Below, in pieces: positions 1 through 9,571 of a stretch of DNA of 64,000 nucleotides. How positions within the stretch are numbered: position 1 is the stretch's first letter; each line of letters starts with the position of its first letter. The stretch covers positions 3,596,001 to 3,660,000 of the forward strand of contig OX337229.1 in assembly GCA_946965045.2 (NCBI GenBank), read 5' to 3'. The notes beneath the pieces were generated by a model. That model did not search any database. It was given only the letters and a program-made list of their open reading frames with translations, and was not told where the DNA came from. The position numbers and the translations under genes are program-made. This DNA comes from Epithemia pelagica (taxonomy: Eukaryota; Bacillariophyta; Bacillariophyceae; Surirellales; Surirellaceae).

Positions 1-247
1 GAAGAGCATGAGAGGAGGATGCGTTGACGTCAGCCTCAAGATCTTGAAGTGAGGCAATCTGAATTGACGACTTTGACACATGGTTGACGTCATGTCGAAC
101 AGGAGCTTTTTTGCATCTTGTACGTGCCACGTCACTTTCATTCCAATTCTCATCGATTGAGCGTTTTAATTGAAACAAATCATCAAAATGATATTGGAAT
201 ACCGCACGCTTAGTATTGAGTTGTTTATGGTGTCCCTTTTTGTTTCT
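1..247 (-). other. Possible exon fragment running off the left edge
   Basis: On the minus strand one frame is open from about position 247 to position 1 and continues beyond the window. Its translation is protein-like, with mixed charged and hydrophobic residues and no low complexity, but it has no in-frame ATG. It could therefore only be an internal or last exon of a gene lying mostly to the left. No convincing splice acceptor and donor pair links it to the sequence on its right. It resembles no family I know, and chance openness of about 80 codons is not excluded. Confidence 0.25.
25..92. promoter_or_regulatory. Pair of TGACGTCA (CRE/bZIP-type) palindromes
   Basis: Two perfect TGACGTCA octamers lie at 25-32 and 85-92, exactly 60 bp apart, with a related CCACGTCAC at about 127. 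TGACGTCA is the classical bZIP/CREB site, and CO2/cAMP-responsive promoters of diatoms use TGACGT-type elements. Whether these sites regulate anything here is inference. They also fall inside the possible minus-strand exon, so they could be coincidental coding sequence. Confidence 0.25.
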
Positions 248-931
248 CTCTCAAGAACAAGATGGGCGGATATGGGAGACTGAACCATGCAGTAGACGAA
301 GAAACCAACAAAGCCGACACATTCCAAAGATCCAATGAAAAGCCAGCACCATTAGGCACGCAGACACTCAACGTACAACTTTGGAGGAGAGGGTGTGTCG
401 GTTTCTCACAAGCTTGTTTTGCATTACTGGTAGCCATGGGTAGACAATAGACAACTGGAAACACATGGATTCGTAGAAAGAAACAAGAAAGCTTGGCTCC
501 TCGAACGAAACCTCGGTTTGCCATGGTCCATGGTCCATGGTGTCCATAGTCCATAGCGTTTAGGTCATTTTTTATTTTTTGTCATGCTAGACGATCTGCC
601 GTTTCCGTAGTATTATGAAGACAAAAGAAGGATAAGGGATTGGTAGCTCTGCATACAGGGTGGCACACATCAGAAAGAAGGAGGGTGACACGGAATGTAC
701 TAAGGAAAGATGGTTTAGTCGTCGTGGGACACCAACGACGGCACAGACACACACTTGATCCCGGAATGGAACGTATGACGACAAAGTTTGTCACCCAGTC
801 ATGGCCATGGCGTTCTCAACGCTAGGAACGGGATAAGAACAAATGGTTACCGGCAGAGCGGTCGTTTTCATTATTAGCATGGCTCCTCTCCAGACATGAC
901 GGTGAAACCAGCTAAAGCAAGTTACATATCA
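248..931. other. Gene-free stretch downstream of SMU1
   Basis: About 680 bp hold only short overlapping open frames with no recognisable motif on either strand. The stretch contains the 3' flank of SMU1. I see no RNA gene, repeat array or mobile element in it. Confidence 0.5.
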
Positions 932-2779
932 TCACTTCCAGACCACTAGCAGTCCCTTTTTCAGAGTCTTGTCATTGCTAAATGCTGCTATCATGTTGCG
1001 ATTGGGATGGCTCACCAGGCACGTGATTTCGGCCTTGGTCGTCATGGTCGTCGCGTCGGTCTTGTTGGCCTCCTTGCTCATACTTTGCCTGCCAAAGTCG
1101 TCTATCGAACCGACAACCGTTCCCTTTCCGACATCAAAGACCGACAAGGTTCCATCCTCTCGCACAAGAAACAAATATCGATTCGACGGGCTTGTCGAAG
1201 CCGCACAGAATACGCTCTTGCTAGAAGTCGTATCCTCAAACACTTGCAGGACAACGCCCGAGGAATTGACCAAGACTGCCTTTCCAGATCGGGCCACCAG
1301 AACCATTGATTGGGACGGTGTATGGAGCGGCAACACACAAGCAATTGCGGCACGTGTATCCACCGTCGAAACGTCAGTCATGACCAACGAAACTCCCACT
1401 TTTGTTTCTGGTCCAGGTTGTTGAAGAATGACTAGGCATTCCGCCGAACTTGCATCAAAGACGCGGACTTTGCCATCGACGGATCCAGTGATGACTCTCA
1501 AGCCTGCGGAAGGGTGGATCGAATAGAAGCACGTGTTGACATAGGAATTGTGACCTGTGAATTCCTTGAGCATTTTCGACGTACGTAAACCGAATTCTCG
1601 ACATTTCGAGTCTTGACCGGCCGTCAAGATATGACTACCGTTGGGGGAGAATTGGACATTGGAAACGGCTGCCGAGTGGCACTTGAGGATACAGAGGCAA
1701 CGTCCTGTGTCGATTCGCCATATATTCACCTGGCCGGTCAAGTCGCCCGAGGCGAGCAACGCTCCGTCATTCGACACTGCCAAAGCTGTCACAGCAACGT
1801 CGTGACCCAGCAGTTCATCGTTTTTCTGGTAGGGGAGATCGTGACGCAGCTGGTTGAAATTTTGCGAGGCATCCCAAATCTCAATGAGTCCATCGGACGA
1901 ACCCGTAACCAGACCGGAGCCATCTGGCAAAAATGCGGCAGCTTCACACCAAGCTTTCTTTCCAAATTTGATGGTTGCGAAAGGCTTGGAAGGGATCGAC
2001 TCTGCTGGTTTTGACCTTGAGCTCGAGCTTTCACCTACAATTGCTGGTTCTGCACTGTAATGTGATGTCCCTAATACGAGGTCAAAGACTTTGCGCCGTT
2101 TCTTCTTTTTGGGGCGACTTGTTTCGTCTTCTCCCTCTTCTTCGGAAGGCCAAAGTTCCTTAATTTTTGGAAGATCTCCAGTAAAACTCTGATACTTGAT
2201 TGCTTGCTGGATCAACAAGGCAAGACGATTGGTTGGTTGTTCAGGTATACTGTCCAGTTTCGTTGCAATTTCTTTGCGGATATCATCGCGTGTTCTGCCA
2301 TCGTAATAATCACTGGGTAATGATGCTTTTGGATCTTTTGCTCTGGTGGCAGCAAGAGCTGCTAACTTTTGCGCCAAATGCCGGCCACGATTGATTTTCT
2401 CTTTCGAACCCGGCAATCGAATTTGACTGGCTTCCAAGTCGGTTTGTGCAAAGCGAAAGGCGGCATAGGCCACTTCGAAATCACCCGCAGCGGCAAGTTC
2501 TAAAATAGCCATCTCGTGAACCTGCGCAATCAGATGAACGTCCAATCGACATCGTTCCCGATCCAAAGTGGACAAGGTGCGCAAGACCAATCCCCATTTG
2601 CCCTGTGTCGCCCACGTGGGAAGTAACCGATGGGGTACTCCGGCCGCTCCAATGCCAGATTCTTCTCGCAATACGCGATTTGACTCATGAAGACTTGAAG
2701 AAGTGAGATAACCTTGTATCAGACGAATAACATCCGAGGCTCCAATTTCCATGAATTGCGATGACGGCTCCTCCGCCAT
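932..2779 (-). CDS. SMU1: SMU1-like spliceosome WD40 protein
   Basis: This is a nuclear spliceosome-associated WD40 protein; the family partners RED/IK and acts during activation of the precatalytic spliceosome. The predicted protein has 615 aa against about 513 in human. An N-terminal LisH segment with the motif SDVIRLIQGYL is followed by a CTLH-like helical region to about residue 200, a basic NLS-like patch (KKKKRRKVF), and a C-terminal propeller with repeats ending in IEIWD, VNIWR and VVWK. The frame stays open 92 codons upstream, but that extension overlaps the divergent neighbour. I therefore chose the ATG at 2777-2779, which gives MAEEPSS followed directly by the conserved LisH. It is a single exon. 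Identification is from remembered family motifs and is strong. Confidence 0.9.
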   Translation of the reverse strand: MAEEPSSQFMEIGASDVIRLIQGYLTSSSLHESNRVLREESGIGAAGVPHRLLPTWATQGKWGLVLRTLSTLDRERCRLDVHLIAQVHEMAILELAAAGDFEVAYAAFRFAQTDLEASQIRLPGSKEKINRGRHLAQKLAALAATRAKDPKASLPSDYYDGRTRDDIRKEIATKLDSIPEQPTNRLALLIQQAIKYQSFTGDLPKIKELWPSEEEGEDETSRPKKKKRRKVFDLVLGTSHYSAEPAIVGESSSSRSKPAESIPSKPFATIKFGKKAWCEAAAFLPDGSGLVTGSSDGLIEIWDASQNFNQLRHDLPYQKNDELLGHDVAVTALAVSNDGALLASGDLTGQVNIWRIDTGRCLCILKCHSAAVSNVQFSPNGSHILTAGQDSKCREFGLRTSKMLKEFTGHNSYVNTCFYSIHPSAGLRVITGSVDGKVRVFDASSAECLVILQQPGPETKVGVSLVMTDVSTVDTRAAIACVLPLHTPSQSMVLVARSGKAVLVNSSGVVLQVFEDTTSSKSVFCAASTSPSNRYLFLVREDGTLSVFDVGKGTVVGSIDDFGRQSMSKEANKTDATTMTTKAEITCLVSHPNRNMIAAFSNDKTLKKGLLVVWK

Positions 2780-2938
2780 GGTATCTTTGCTGTTTGGAAA
2801 AGATGCAGAACACGCGCTCGCGCTCGCATGGCCTGTGGTCGCTGATAGATAATACGTACACGCCCAAAGAAAAATCTTTCTCACCAAACCATGGCGATGG
2901 CGCGACGGTGCACCTTTCTTCTTTCTTGATTCTTTACG
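2780..2938. promoter_or_regulatory. Short divergent promoter region, SMU1 / TEX264-like
   Basis: Only 159 bp separate the start codons of two divergently transcribed genes, so both promoters and 5' UTRs must lie here or overlap the neighbouring coding sequence. I see no clear TATA box. The region is GC-mixed and includes GCGCTCGCGCTCGC. Confidence 0.5.
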
Positions 2939-3691
2939 ATGATGAACTACCATGAAATGACATTGGAGGAACAAAGGGATTCTCCCCAAAGACGTAAACA
3001 GTTCCTCATAATATGCACAGTTGTTGTGACTGGACTGATCCATACAATTCTTCAATCTGGTAGCTTGGCGCCGATTTCGATCGAAGAAACAATTATCGAA
3101 GGAGGAACCTTTGTCTACAAGGAAACCAAACGAGATTATGCCGCCAGTGGATCCCTTGAAGAATTTATTGGAAAACGTGAACTTGGACTCAAGACACGTG
3201 ACTTTGTCGATAAATTGTATACCATCTACATGGATGATCCTCGATCATTAGGAGGACGACAACAACGATTTGCGTCCGGGTTTCTCATTCGAGACTCGGA
3301 TGATCAGGACAAGAAAGAGTTTCTAAAATCTAAAAACGATGAAATGTTTCCACCTTCTCCCGAGGAGTTGGATTCCCTTCGCGTCCTTCAACTTTGGCCT
3401 AAACTTGAATACAAGACAGCCTTGTTGCCCACTTCCAGAGCCGCCACTGTCCAATTTACGTACACGGGAGGTTTTGTTTCCGCAATTCTATTGAGTATGA
3501 GGATCATCCCTGCACTTCGAAAATATGCAACGGATCACTCTCCAAACGATGGCCAAGAATGTATTCCCATCACGGTCATTTCCACCTGCAGCAGTATGGA
3601 CCAAGTATGCACACATTACGCCCCCCTATCCAATGGACAAGACTTCTTGCTTGGACACCCTGATTTCGATACCTATCGAACGCAATTGTGA
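2939..3691 (+). CDS. TEX264-like membrane protein with GyrI-like domain
   Basis: The 250-aa single-exon product resembles TEX264, an ER-membrane protein and ER-phagy receptor of animals. One hydrophobic segment at about residues 21-41 can anchor it, and the rest is a GyrI-like domain. The best match lies near the C terminus. KLEYKTALLPTSRAATVQF is followed by FTYTGGFVSAILLSMRIIPAL and then DQVCTHYAPLSNGQDF, which parallels the TEX264 pattern of FPYTT..., ...RRVHPAL and D.I.F.CPL..Q.DFY. Two ATGs are adjacent (2939 and 2942). The protein stops right after the domain, so the long disordered tail carrying the LC3-interacting motif in animal TEX264 is absent. Its stop lies 17 bp from the stop of the convergent APC4 gene. 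Family membership is fairly sure; an autophagy role is inference. Confidence 0.7.
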   Translation: MMNYHEMTLEEQRDSPQRRKQFLIICTVVVTGLIHTILQSGSLAPISIEETIIEGGTFVYKETKRDYAASGSLEEFIGKRELGLKTRDFVDKLYTIYMDDPRSLGGRQQRFASGFLIRDSDDQDKKEFLKSKNDEMFPPSPEELDSLRVLQLWPKLEYKTALLPTSRAATVQFTYTGGFVSAILLSMRIIPALRKYATDHSPNDGQECIPITVISTCSSMDQVCTHYAPLSNGQDFLLGHPDFDTYRTQL

Positions 3692-3708
3692 TCATTGGAC
3701 GTCAAGTA

Positions 3709-6700
3709 TCATTCAGAACCTTCCATGCTTTCGTCCTCTTCGTCATCGTCCTCATCTTCCTCAAGATCAAGAACTTCAATAATGTGCGATCTTGCTGGCG
3801 ACACCTCGGATGAGAGAACTGCAGCAATGCCTCTGGAGCCTGATAGTACCAACCGGGCTGAACTAGCTTCTGCCATGGAACTGAACTTTCGCAATTCTCT
3901 AGTTTTGCACCTTATAAAACCCACATTCTCTTCTTCTTCTTCTTCTTCTTCTTCGTCATCCTCATCATCTCCCTTCTCCAAGCATATCAACTGGTTGCAG
4001 AACATTGAAGTGGTTGTTTCAAACGAAACTGTGTCAAAGTCTCGTCCCTTCTTTCGGGAAAGCCTTCCTTTAGTCCAACGAGCTTGATCGTAATCAATCA
4101 ACCACAGTTCCAATGCGTAACCTTGATCTGTTTCCTTGCCCACCAAGGCTGTCAAGGCCTGTCTTCTTTCTGTGCAGGCGGTATTCTCCGTAAATAATCC
4201 GCTTTTCCCGTTGTCTCCATAGAAAGCAAGTTCGTGTACTTTATATCCTTGAGGAAATTGAAGATTGGCCCCCAAGAAAAACTCGAAATTCGTGTTCAAA
4301 TTGCGATTCTCGTCATCCCAACGATGCTCTAATGATACTGTGTACCAGGGTAAGGGAACAGCTCGGATTTCAATGACGCAACAACTTTCATCTTGTTCCA
4401 TGCCGCTCCCACGTGATTGCGAAGAGAGTGCCCACTGTCGACATGCGCGCCCCGAATCTTCACTTGAAGCATCATTGCAAATAATGTGAGGATCAAAGAA
4501 GCCTGTTGGTGGGCCCTCCCCAAAAGACCAACCGTCAACGGAAAGTCCTCCGGCACCTAGACGAGTGGTTATTGCGGTCGCATCATCATGGTCATTGGTT
4601 GCCAGTTCGAAATCGAAGCGGCGGAAACAGGGTTTCATTGACTTCAGCGGTAATTCAAACAAATGGTGCGCGGCTTCAGCGGCACTTTGATAGGACTGAG
4701 GGATGGACGACAAGGCTGCAGTTCTGCTAGTATCTCCCATCAGGACACTATGCGGAGAGGACGGACGTGGTCGATCAACTGCATTCCAGTGATGACTTAC
4801 GTCAATTCCCAACAACATCTCAGAGGAAGAAATTCCGTTGACAACACTTAGCTCCTCTGTTTCTGGAGCGAGTCGTCCCATGTCTGTACCAGCTTCATCT
4901 TGTTGAAGGTAGCGAAGGATGCGTCGAGTTGTCGCATCGGGAACCCGCCGCTTTTTGGCATTTTCTTTCTGCACCGAGTTGGCCGCAGTGCCTCTTGCTT
5001 TGATTTGGGACCCTGTGGCTCGAAGCCAGGCAATCCAATCCCGAAAGCGAAAACGACCATCGACCAAAGATGTCAAAGATGATTCCATAACGATCAATAG
5101 TTTTTGGCAACTCTCTTGAAGATCTCCAGCTGCTTTTGCTGGGATCAACCCATTTGAAGAGCGAGCTAATCCATGCAGCTGGTCTGACTCAATTGTCAGC
5201 GCCCGGACAGCAGCAATGGTTTTTCGCAAGAGAGATTCGACATTGGCAATGGCAACGGTTTGGGAACGTTCCATTCGCTCAATAAGTTTACTTCGGACAA
5301 AGACAAAGAAACCACAATTAGAGATCCTGAAACGCACATCCAGGATCAATCATGTCGTACTTACTCGTTCATTTGAACACCAGTAAAAAACTGGTCCATC
5401 GCATTGCTCAAGTCTGCCGAACTAGAAGTATGACCTGACAAAATGTAGCGAACCAAATGTCGGCGAATTTGGGAGATGGTTGATGATGTCCCCGGAACTG
5501 GCTCACCGTTCTCGTTAGTTGGCTCGGACAATATCCCATAATTTCGGAGGAGACGAGAAAGAGATTCCAATTTCGTATCCAACGGCTTCAAGCTCGACTT
5601 CCATGATTCAAGAACATCTGTGAGTAGACTTGGCAAAGCTTGCAAATGGCCCATCATGGAGGAGTACAAAGCGGTCAACGTTTGCATGGTATACCGTTGC
5701 TCCGCCATAGTGGGGACTGAGAAAAGGGAGTAGCAACAAGAGGTGTCACAAGTTTTCTCTTCCAAATTTGATGTCATATCGGAAAATGTCGGCACTGAAC
5801 GTTGCGCTAAGACGAGTACATGGCAGAGATCATTAGAGCAGGCCATTTGAACACGAGAAACGGGTCCTCGGGATGGCGTTTTGAAATGTAGGCCTGACGC
5901 AATGTGATATCGACCATTTAAATAGCATTCCATAGTACCATCTGACAACGCCACAACCAGCAAGCTGAGCGGTGTTTTACCTGTGGGGGCAATGAACGTG
6001 GATGGAGCATGGAAGTGAGAGGTGTTGCTGCTACCAAAGACTCCACGAACATATTCTGGGTAGTAGTCACTAGCTGGAAGAAGCATGGAAGAACGATCCG
6101 TGTACCGCTGTCGCACTTTGGCAAATAAATGTGACACATTTTGCATTTCTTCGCCGTCATCGTCTTCTGCTTCGATCTCTTGTACATCTTGACGGTGAAG
6201 TAGAGGATGCCATTCCCCAATATGACTCCAATGCAAGCCGCAAACTGACGTGTTCCTGGAACATATTTGGATTCTAACAGCGTTACCAGATAACACTGTT
6301 TTATAGCAGTACTGACTCGCTTTCAGTTTTGAAGATTGAAAAGAAGATACCGAAGACGACAAAGAAGGAAATACAGTGGAGGTCGAAATATTCGCTTCCT
6401 TGACAAGCGCTTCGACGTGAAAAAGACTCAACCGTCCCTTTGAATCCGTTACGGCCAACCATCGCCCATCCGGCCTCCAGACTGAGGCAATGTTGCAGGA
6501 TGAAGTAGTTGTCGAAGAGCCAGTCTCATCTTCAACATTCTCCATCACGTCTTCTTCGTCGTCAATGTCATTGGTGATGGTTGCAAGTTTCTGAAAGGAA
6601 AGTGATCGATGGAGCCAAAGCGGGGGGATCGAGTATCCCATGGTACTCGATTTTTCATCCGGACGATGCTGTTGTAAACTTAATGCGAGCAAATCCATAC

Positions 6701-6803
6701 TGGGACACAAAGCCAGAGTGAATGGATCGATTGGAACGCCAAAACGGCGAGATTGCACCAAACTAAAGCATTGACGACGGACACCCTGTGTTTCGCTTTG
6801 CAT
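3709..6803 (-). CDS. APC4: Anaphase-promoting complex subunit 4 (two exons)
   Basis: APC4 is a scaffold subunit of the APC/C ubiquitin ligase that drives mitotic exit. I join exon 1 (6803-5365) and exon 2 (5290-3709) across a 74-bp intron with donor GTAAGT and a pyrimidine-rich acceptor, giving 1006 aa. The N-terminal half is a degenerate WD40 propeller (SVWRPDGRWLAVTDSKGRL is typical of Apc4). It is followed by the helical long domain (FRFRDWIAWLRATGSQIK) that straddles the splice junction, and a very acidic tail. A poly-Glu run is encoded by a CTT microsatellite seen on the plus strand. A second in-frame acceptor 36 bp upstream would give a 38-bp intron and 12 more residues, so I prefer the downstream site. 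Neither exon makes a complete APC4 alone. Confidence 0.85.
3929..3954 (+). repeat. CTT microsatellite coding poly-Glu in APC4
   Basis: A pure TTC/CTT run of about eight units is followed by imperfect TCATCC units. Read on the minus strand it codes for the glutamate stretch in the acidic C-terminal part of APC4. It is likely to vary in length between strains (inference). Confidence 0.8.
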
Positions 6804-7112
6804 CTTTCAATAATTAAAGACGAGGTGCTTGTTGTCAAGATGATGTGATTCGTTTATGGTTTATGGGGATCTTCGATCTTCTCAGTCCTCAGTGATAAGG
6901 TACATGGAGATGGAGCGAACAATGCGATTAGATTTTACATGGCGTTCTAGCTGGAGCATCAGTCGGTCTTTCGAAAGAAGTTCGGTTCATGACCAAAACG
7001 CGACAGACACGCATCATTTTTCATGTTCCGCCAAACGCCTTTCTCATCATTTTCACATTCCACCACGTACTCTCACAATCCAAATCCAACACGGACAACT
7101 TGACGACGAAAC
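6804..7112. promoter_or_regulatory. Divergent promoter region, APC4 / thylakoid protein
   Basis: 309 bp separate the divergent start codons of APC4 and the thylakoid protein. Short frames are open here but none is convincing. A pyrimidine-rich stretch before 7113 may be the 5' UTR of the thylakoid gene. Confidence 0.45.
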
Positions 7113-7738
7113 ATGAAGCATCAACGTACTGTTCTATTCCTGGCTCTTTTCCTCGTGACTTCTGTTGCAGCTTTCAATGCAAACCCAACCTTCCAAACGA
7201 GGAAGGAAGTTACCTCGTCCGTATTTGCAGGAAATGATGATTATTTTCTTTCCCCCGAAGCCAGTTCTATGGAACCCTTGTTGACACAGCCTACTCCCTT
7301 GCAACGGCTGACACAAGGTATGGTCCCCACCGTTATGACCATTTCTGCTGCCGTACTTGGTTCGGTCCTTCCGGCATTTGCGGAAGGAGACAGTGAAGTG
7401 GTGTTGGCCGAGTTGCCGCCTCCATATGTTCCAGCCTTGTTTGGTGTTGGATTACTCGCTGGTGTCGGATTACTAACAAGCAGCCTTGGGAATGTAATGG
7501 ATGAAGGTACGTACTCGACTACTTTTTTTGTTCCGCATCGGGGTAACGGAGCAATAGTTTGGTTTTTTTATGGTTTGGTGATACTTGTCTGGTTTCGAGT
7601 CTCACACAGTGTGTTTTCCTTTGTGTTTTTGTGGACTATGTCGTGTTTGTCGTTATAGAGGCCAGTCTGGGATTGCAGTCTGGGGCGCAGGCAAAGAAAG
7701 AAATCGAGCGCAGTCGATCTTCATATTTCAAGAAATAA
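7113..7738 (+). CDS. Small thylakoid membrane protein with bipartite plastid presequence
   Basis: Exon 1 (7113-7506) and exon 2 (7659-7738) join across a 152-bp GTACGT...TATAG intron to give 157 aa. The N terminus is a signal peptide ending SVAAF, the Ala-Phe cleavage motif of diatom plastid preproteins. A transit-like stretch follows, then a second hydrophobic segment ending PAFA that looks like a thylakoid-transfer signal. The mature part of about 65 residues begins EGDSEVV. It has a proline-rich LPPPYVPALF lead-in to a single transmembrane helix (GVGLLAGVGLL) and a charged tail with KKEIERSRSSYFKK. Size and topology fit a small photosystem or light-harvesting accessory subunit, but I cannot assign it to a named one. 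Confidence 0.75.
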
Positions 7739-7770
7739 TTAGCTATATTCAGAGTTACAAGTTTGGCATC

Positions 7771-9108
7771 CTATGAAGATACCTCTGGGCCCTTTGTCCC
7801 CAAGCGGCTAGGATTTGAGCTTGGATAGTAGGGTTGGTGTGCTTTGGGTTTGGAACTCAGGGCACCCACTCTTCGTGCTGGTCCACCACCTGCCCCCGAT
7901 GCAGCATCTCCCTTCTTGCTCCCCGCCGATGTTGCGTTTGCAACAATCGCTGCAGGTGGTTTGAATTTAAATTTGGGCAACGGCTTCTTTCCTCCTCCAC
8001 CACGAGTTCCCGATCCCGGTGCGGCAAGCGGACGAATAGGAGTAGAACTGGCCATTGAACCGGACGGTTGAGACGAGGTTTCAGCGCGAGGATTGCTACC
8101 CCCCACAAAGGACTCTCCACGTTTCGGGGCTCTCGCCCAAGCCACAAACAGAGTACGACCTTTCAATTGTTGTTGTTTATTTGTGCTCATTGTAGAGACT
8201 GCTAATTCTGTAGATTCGGGAGTGGTATATTCCACAAACGCCTGACCCTTGTCTGCTTGTACTCGTAGGGACACGATTTCACCAAAAGCGTAAAACAGAT
8301 CGCGGACGTCCATTTCATCGAATTCTGGGTATGGCTCATCTCCCCGAAGTCGTAAGTATAGCGTAGCTCTGGCCTTTTCATAGCCTTCTTCTCCGTTCTC
8401 TTGTTGCTTTTGTTGATTCTCCTCAAAGCGTTGTCGTCGACCTAGAATTTTGTTAGCGACGGGGTCACTGGTACCAAAAAAGCGATTCTTTGTAGTCTGC
8501 TTGCACATGGGGCCATTCCGATCACGCGGCAGTTCATGACGGAACGGACAATTGGCACCCCGGTTGCATTCGCCTTGCGCAAAGAAGGAGCAAAGTTTTG
8601 GTAAATTGCGTTCATAGCGTGGTTCCATGCGTGCCATTTCCGATAGCTTGGCATGCGCAGCTATACTGGCCTGATCACCTACTGATCCTGCAACCAAATT
8701 TTGCCCCTGATCGAGAGCTCTTTCCTGTTGTGCACTGAACCAAGCTCGATTGGCTCGACTTTGTGGAACGGCGAGCGCGGAAGAACTCGTCGCTGTCGCT
8801 CCAGCCTCCCTTAGAACCTTGTCTCGAACCTTTACGGGAAGTCCATACTGCAAATCATATATACAGACTTGACAAACATTTTTTGCTTGTGCGCATGATC
8901 GACATATTTCGACGCGCTTGATACGGCCTTTGGTTCCAGCCTGCCAGGCAAACACGGTGAACGGTGTTTCGCATATTTGACACTTTTTGCCATGTGGTTC
9001 TTTGGTCATGCGGACGTAGGGATTGTCACCCAAGCATGTTTCACAAACCAGAGGGAACTCCGTTTCTTCCCACTGTTGTTTGACTGCATCTCGTTTGATC
9101 GATGCCAT
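7771..9108 (-). CDS. RBM22: RBM22/ECM2-type pre-mRNA splicing factor
   Basis: RBM22 (yeast Ecm2/Slt11) contacts U6 snRNA and the intron at the catalytic centre of the activated spliceosome. The 445-aa single-exon protein shows the full family order. An N-terminal cysteine-rich zinc region comes first (FPLVCETCLGDNPYVRM, CQICETPFTVFAW, CRSCAQAKNVCQVC). It is followed by a CCCH finger (CSFFAQGECNRGANCPFRH) and an RRM starting TLYLRLRG with GQAFVEY as RNP1. A low-complexity Pro/Gly/Ala-rich tail ends the protein. The ATG at 9106-9108 gives MASIKRDAVKQQWEET, a natural start just before the first zinc ligands. It lies 32 bp beyond the stop of the convergent thylakoid gene. Confidence 0.92.
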   Translation of the reverse strand: MASIKRDAVKQQWEETEFPLVCETCLGDNPYVRMTKEPHGKKCQICETPFTVFAWQAGTKGRIKRVEICRSCAQAKNVCQVCIYDLQYGLPVKVRDKVLREAGATATSSSALAVPQSRANRAWFSAQQERALDQGQNLVAGSVGDQASIAAHAKLSEMARMEPRYERNLPKLCSFFAQGECNRGANCPFRHELPRDRNGPMCKQTTKNRFFGTSDPVANKILGRRQRFEENQQKQQENGEEGYEKARATLYLRLRGDEPYPEFDEMDVRDLFYAFGEIVSLRVQADKGQAFVEYTTPESTELAVSTMSTNKQQQLKGRTLFVAWARAPKRGESFVGGSNPRAETSSQPSGSMASSTPIRPLAAPGSGTRGGGGKKPLPKFKFKPPAAIVANATSAGSKKGDAASGAGGGPARRVGALSSKPKAHQPYYPSSNPSRLGTKGPEVSS

Positions 9109-9303
9109 TCTTAATTGTTTCTACATTCACCCACCTCCCCGAACGATTGAGTTGTGCTGTTGAGTGCAGAAACTGCCCCCAAAGGCCCAGTCGTGTGGCC
9201 ACCCCAACAAAAGAGTACAATACCTCTGCCCCCTGCCATCTTTCCCGCATGACTCAGCTATCTCTACTATAATATCTAGGGTAGGCTTCTTCCTCGAGCT
9301 AGC

Positions 9304-9343
9304 GGGAGTACTCCTAGTAGGAGTAGTACTCCGTCCTAGGAGG
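9304..9343. repeat. Palindromic TACTCCTA/TAGGAGTA cluster upstream of RBM22
   Basis: The octamer TACTCCTA (9309-9316) is followed one base later by its complement TAGGAGTA (9318-9325). Together they form the perfect palindrome ACTCCTAGTAGGAGT, flanked by GTACTCC and CCTAGGAGG. It lies about 200 bp upstream of the RBM22 start. The rest of the 9109-9571 gap holds no gene. The same octamer recurs in five other intergenic regions of this window. Confidence 0.7.
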
Positions 9344-9571
9344 AGCGGACATGTCTTTCTTCCTGTGGATTCGGTGCAATGAATCGAAGGTGAGGGTTAT
9401 ATGTTATAGCCCTAATCGAAGAAATCGGGTCTACGGGTCTAAGCGTGCCGGGCAAAGTAGGTATAGGGCCCACATAGGCGTTTGCTTCAACACAGGAAAA
9501 GGAGACAAATCATTGCACATTACACCGTGAGATTCAAAAGAGACTCTCTCTTTCCCAACCAAAGGCATGAG

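Noticed and set aside
2780-3055. 92-codon N-terminal extension of SMU1
   Set aside because: It overlaps the start of the divergent TEX264-like gene, and the conserved LisH motif begins right after the internal ATG at 2779.
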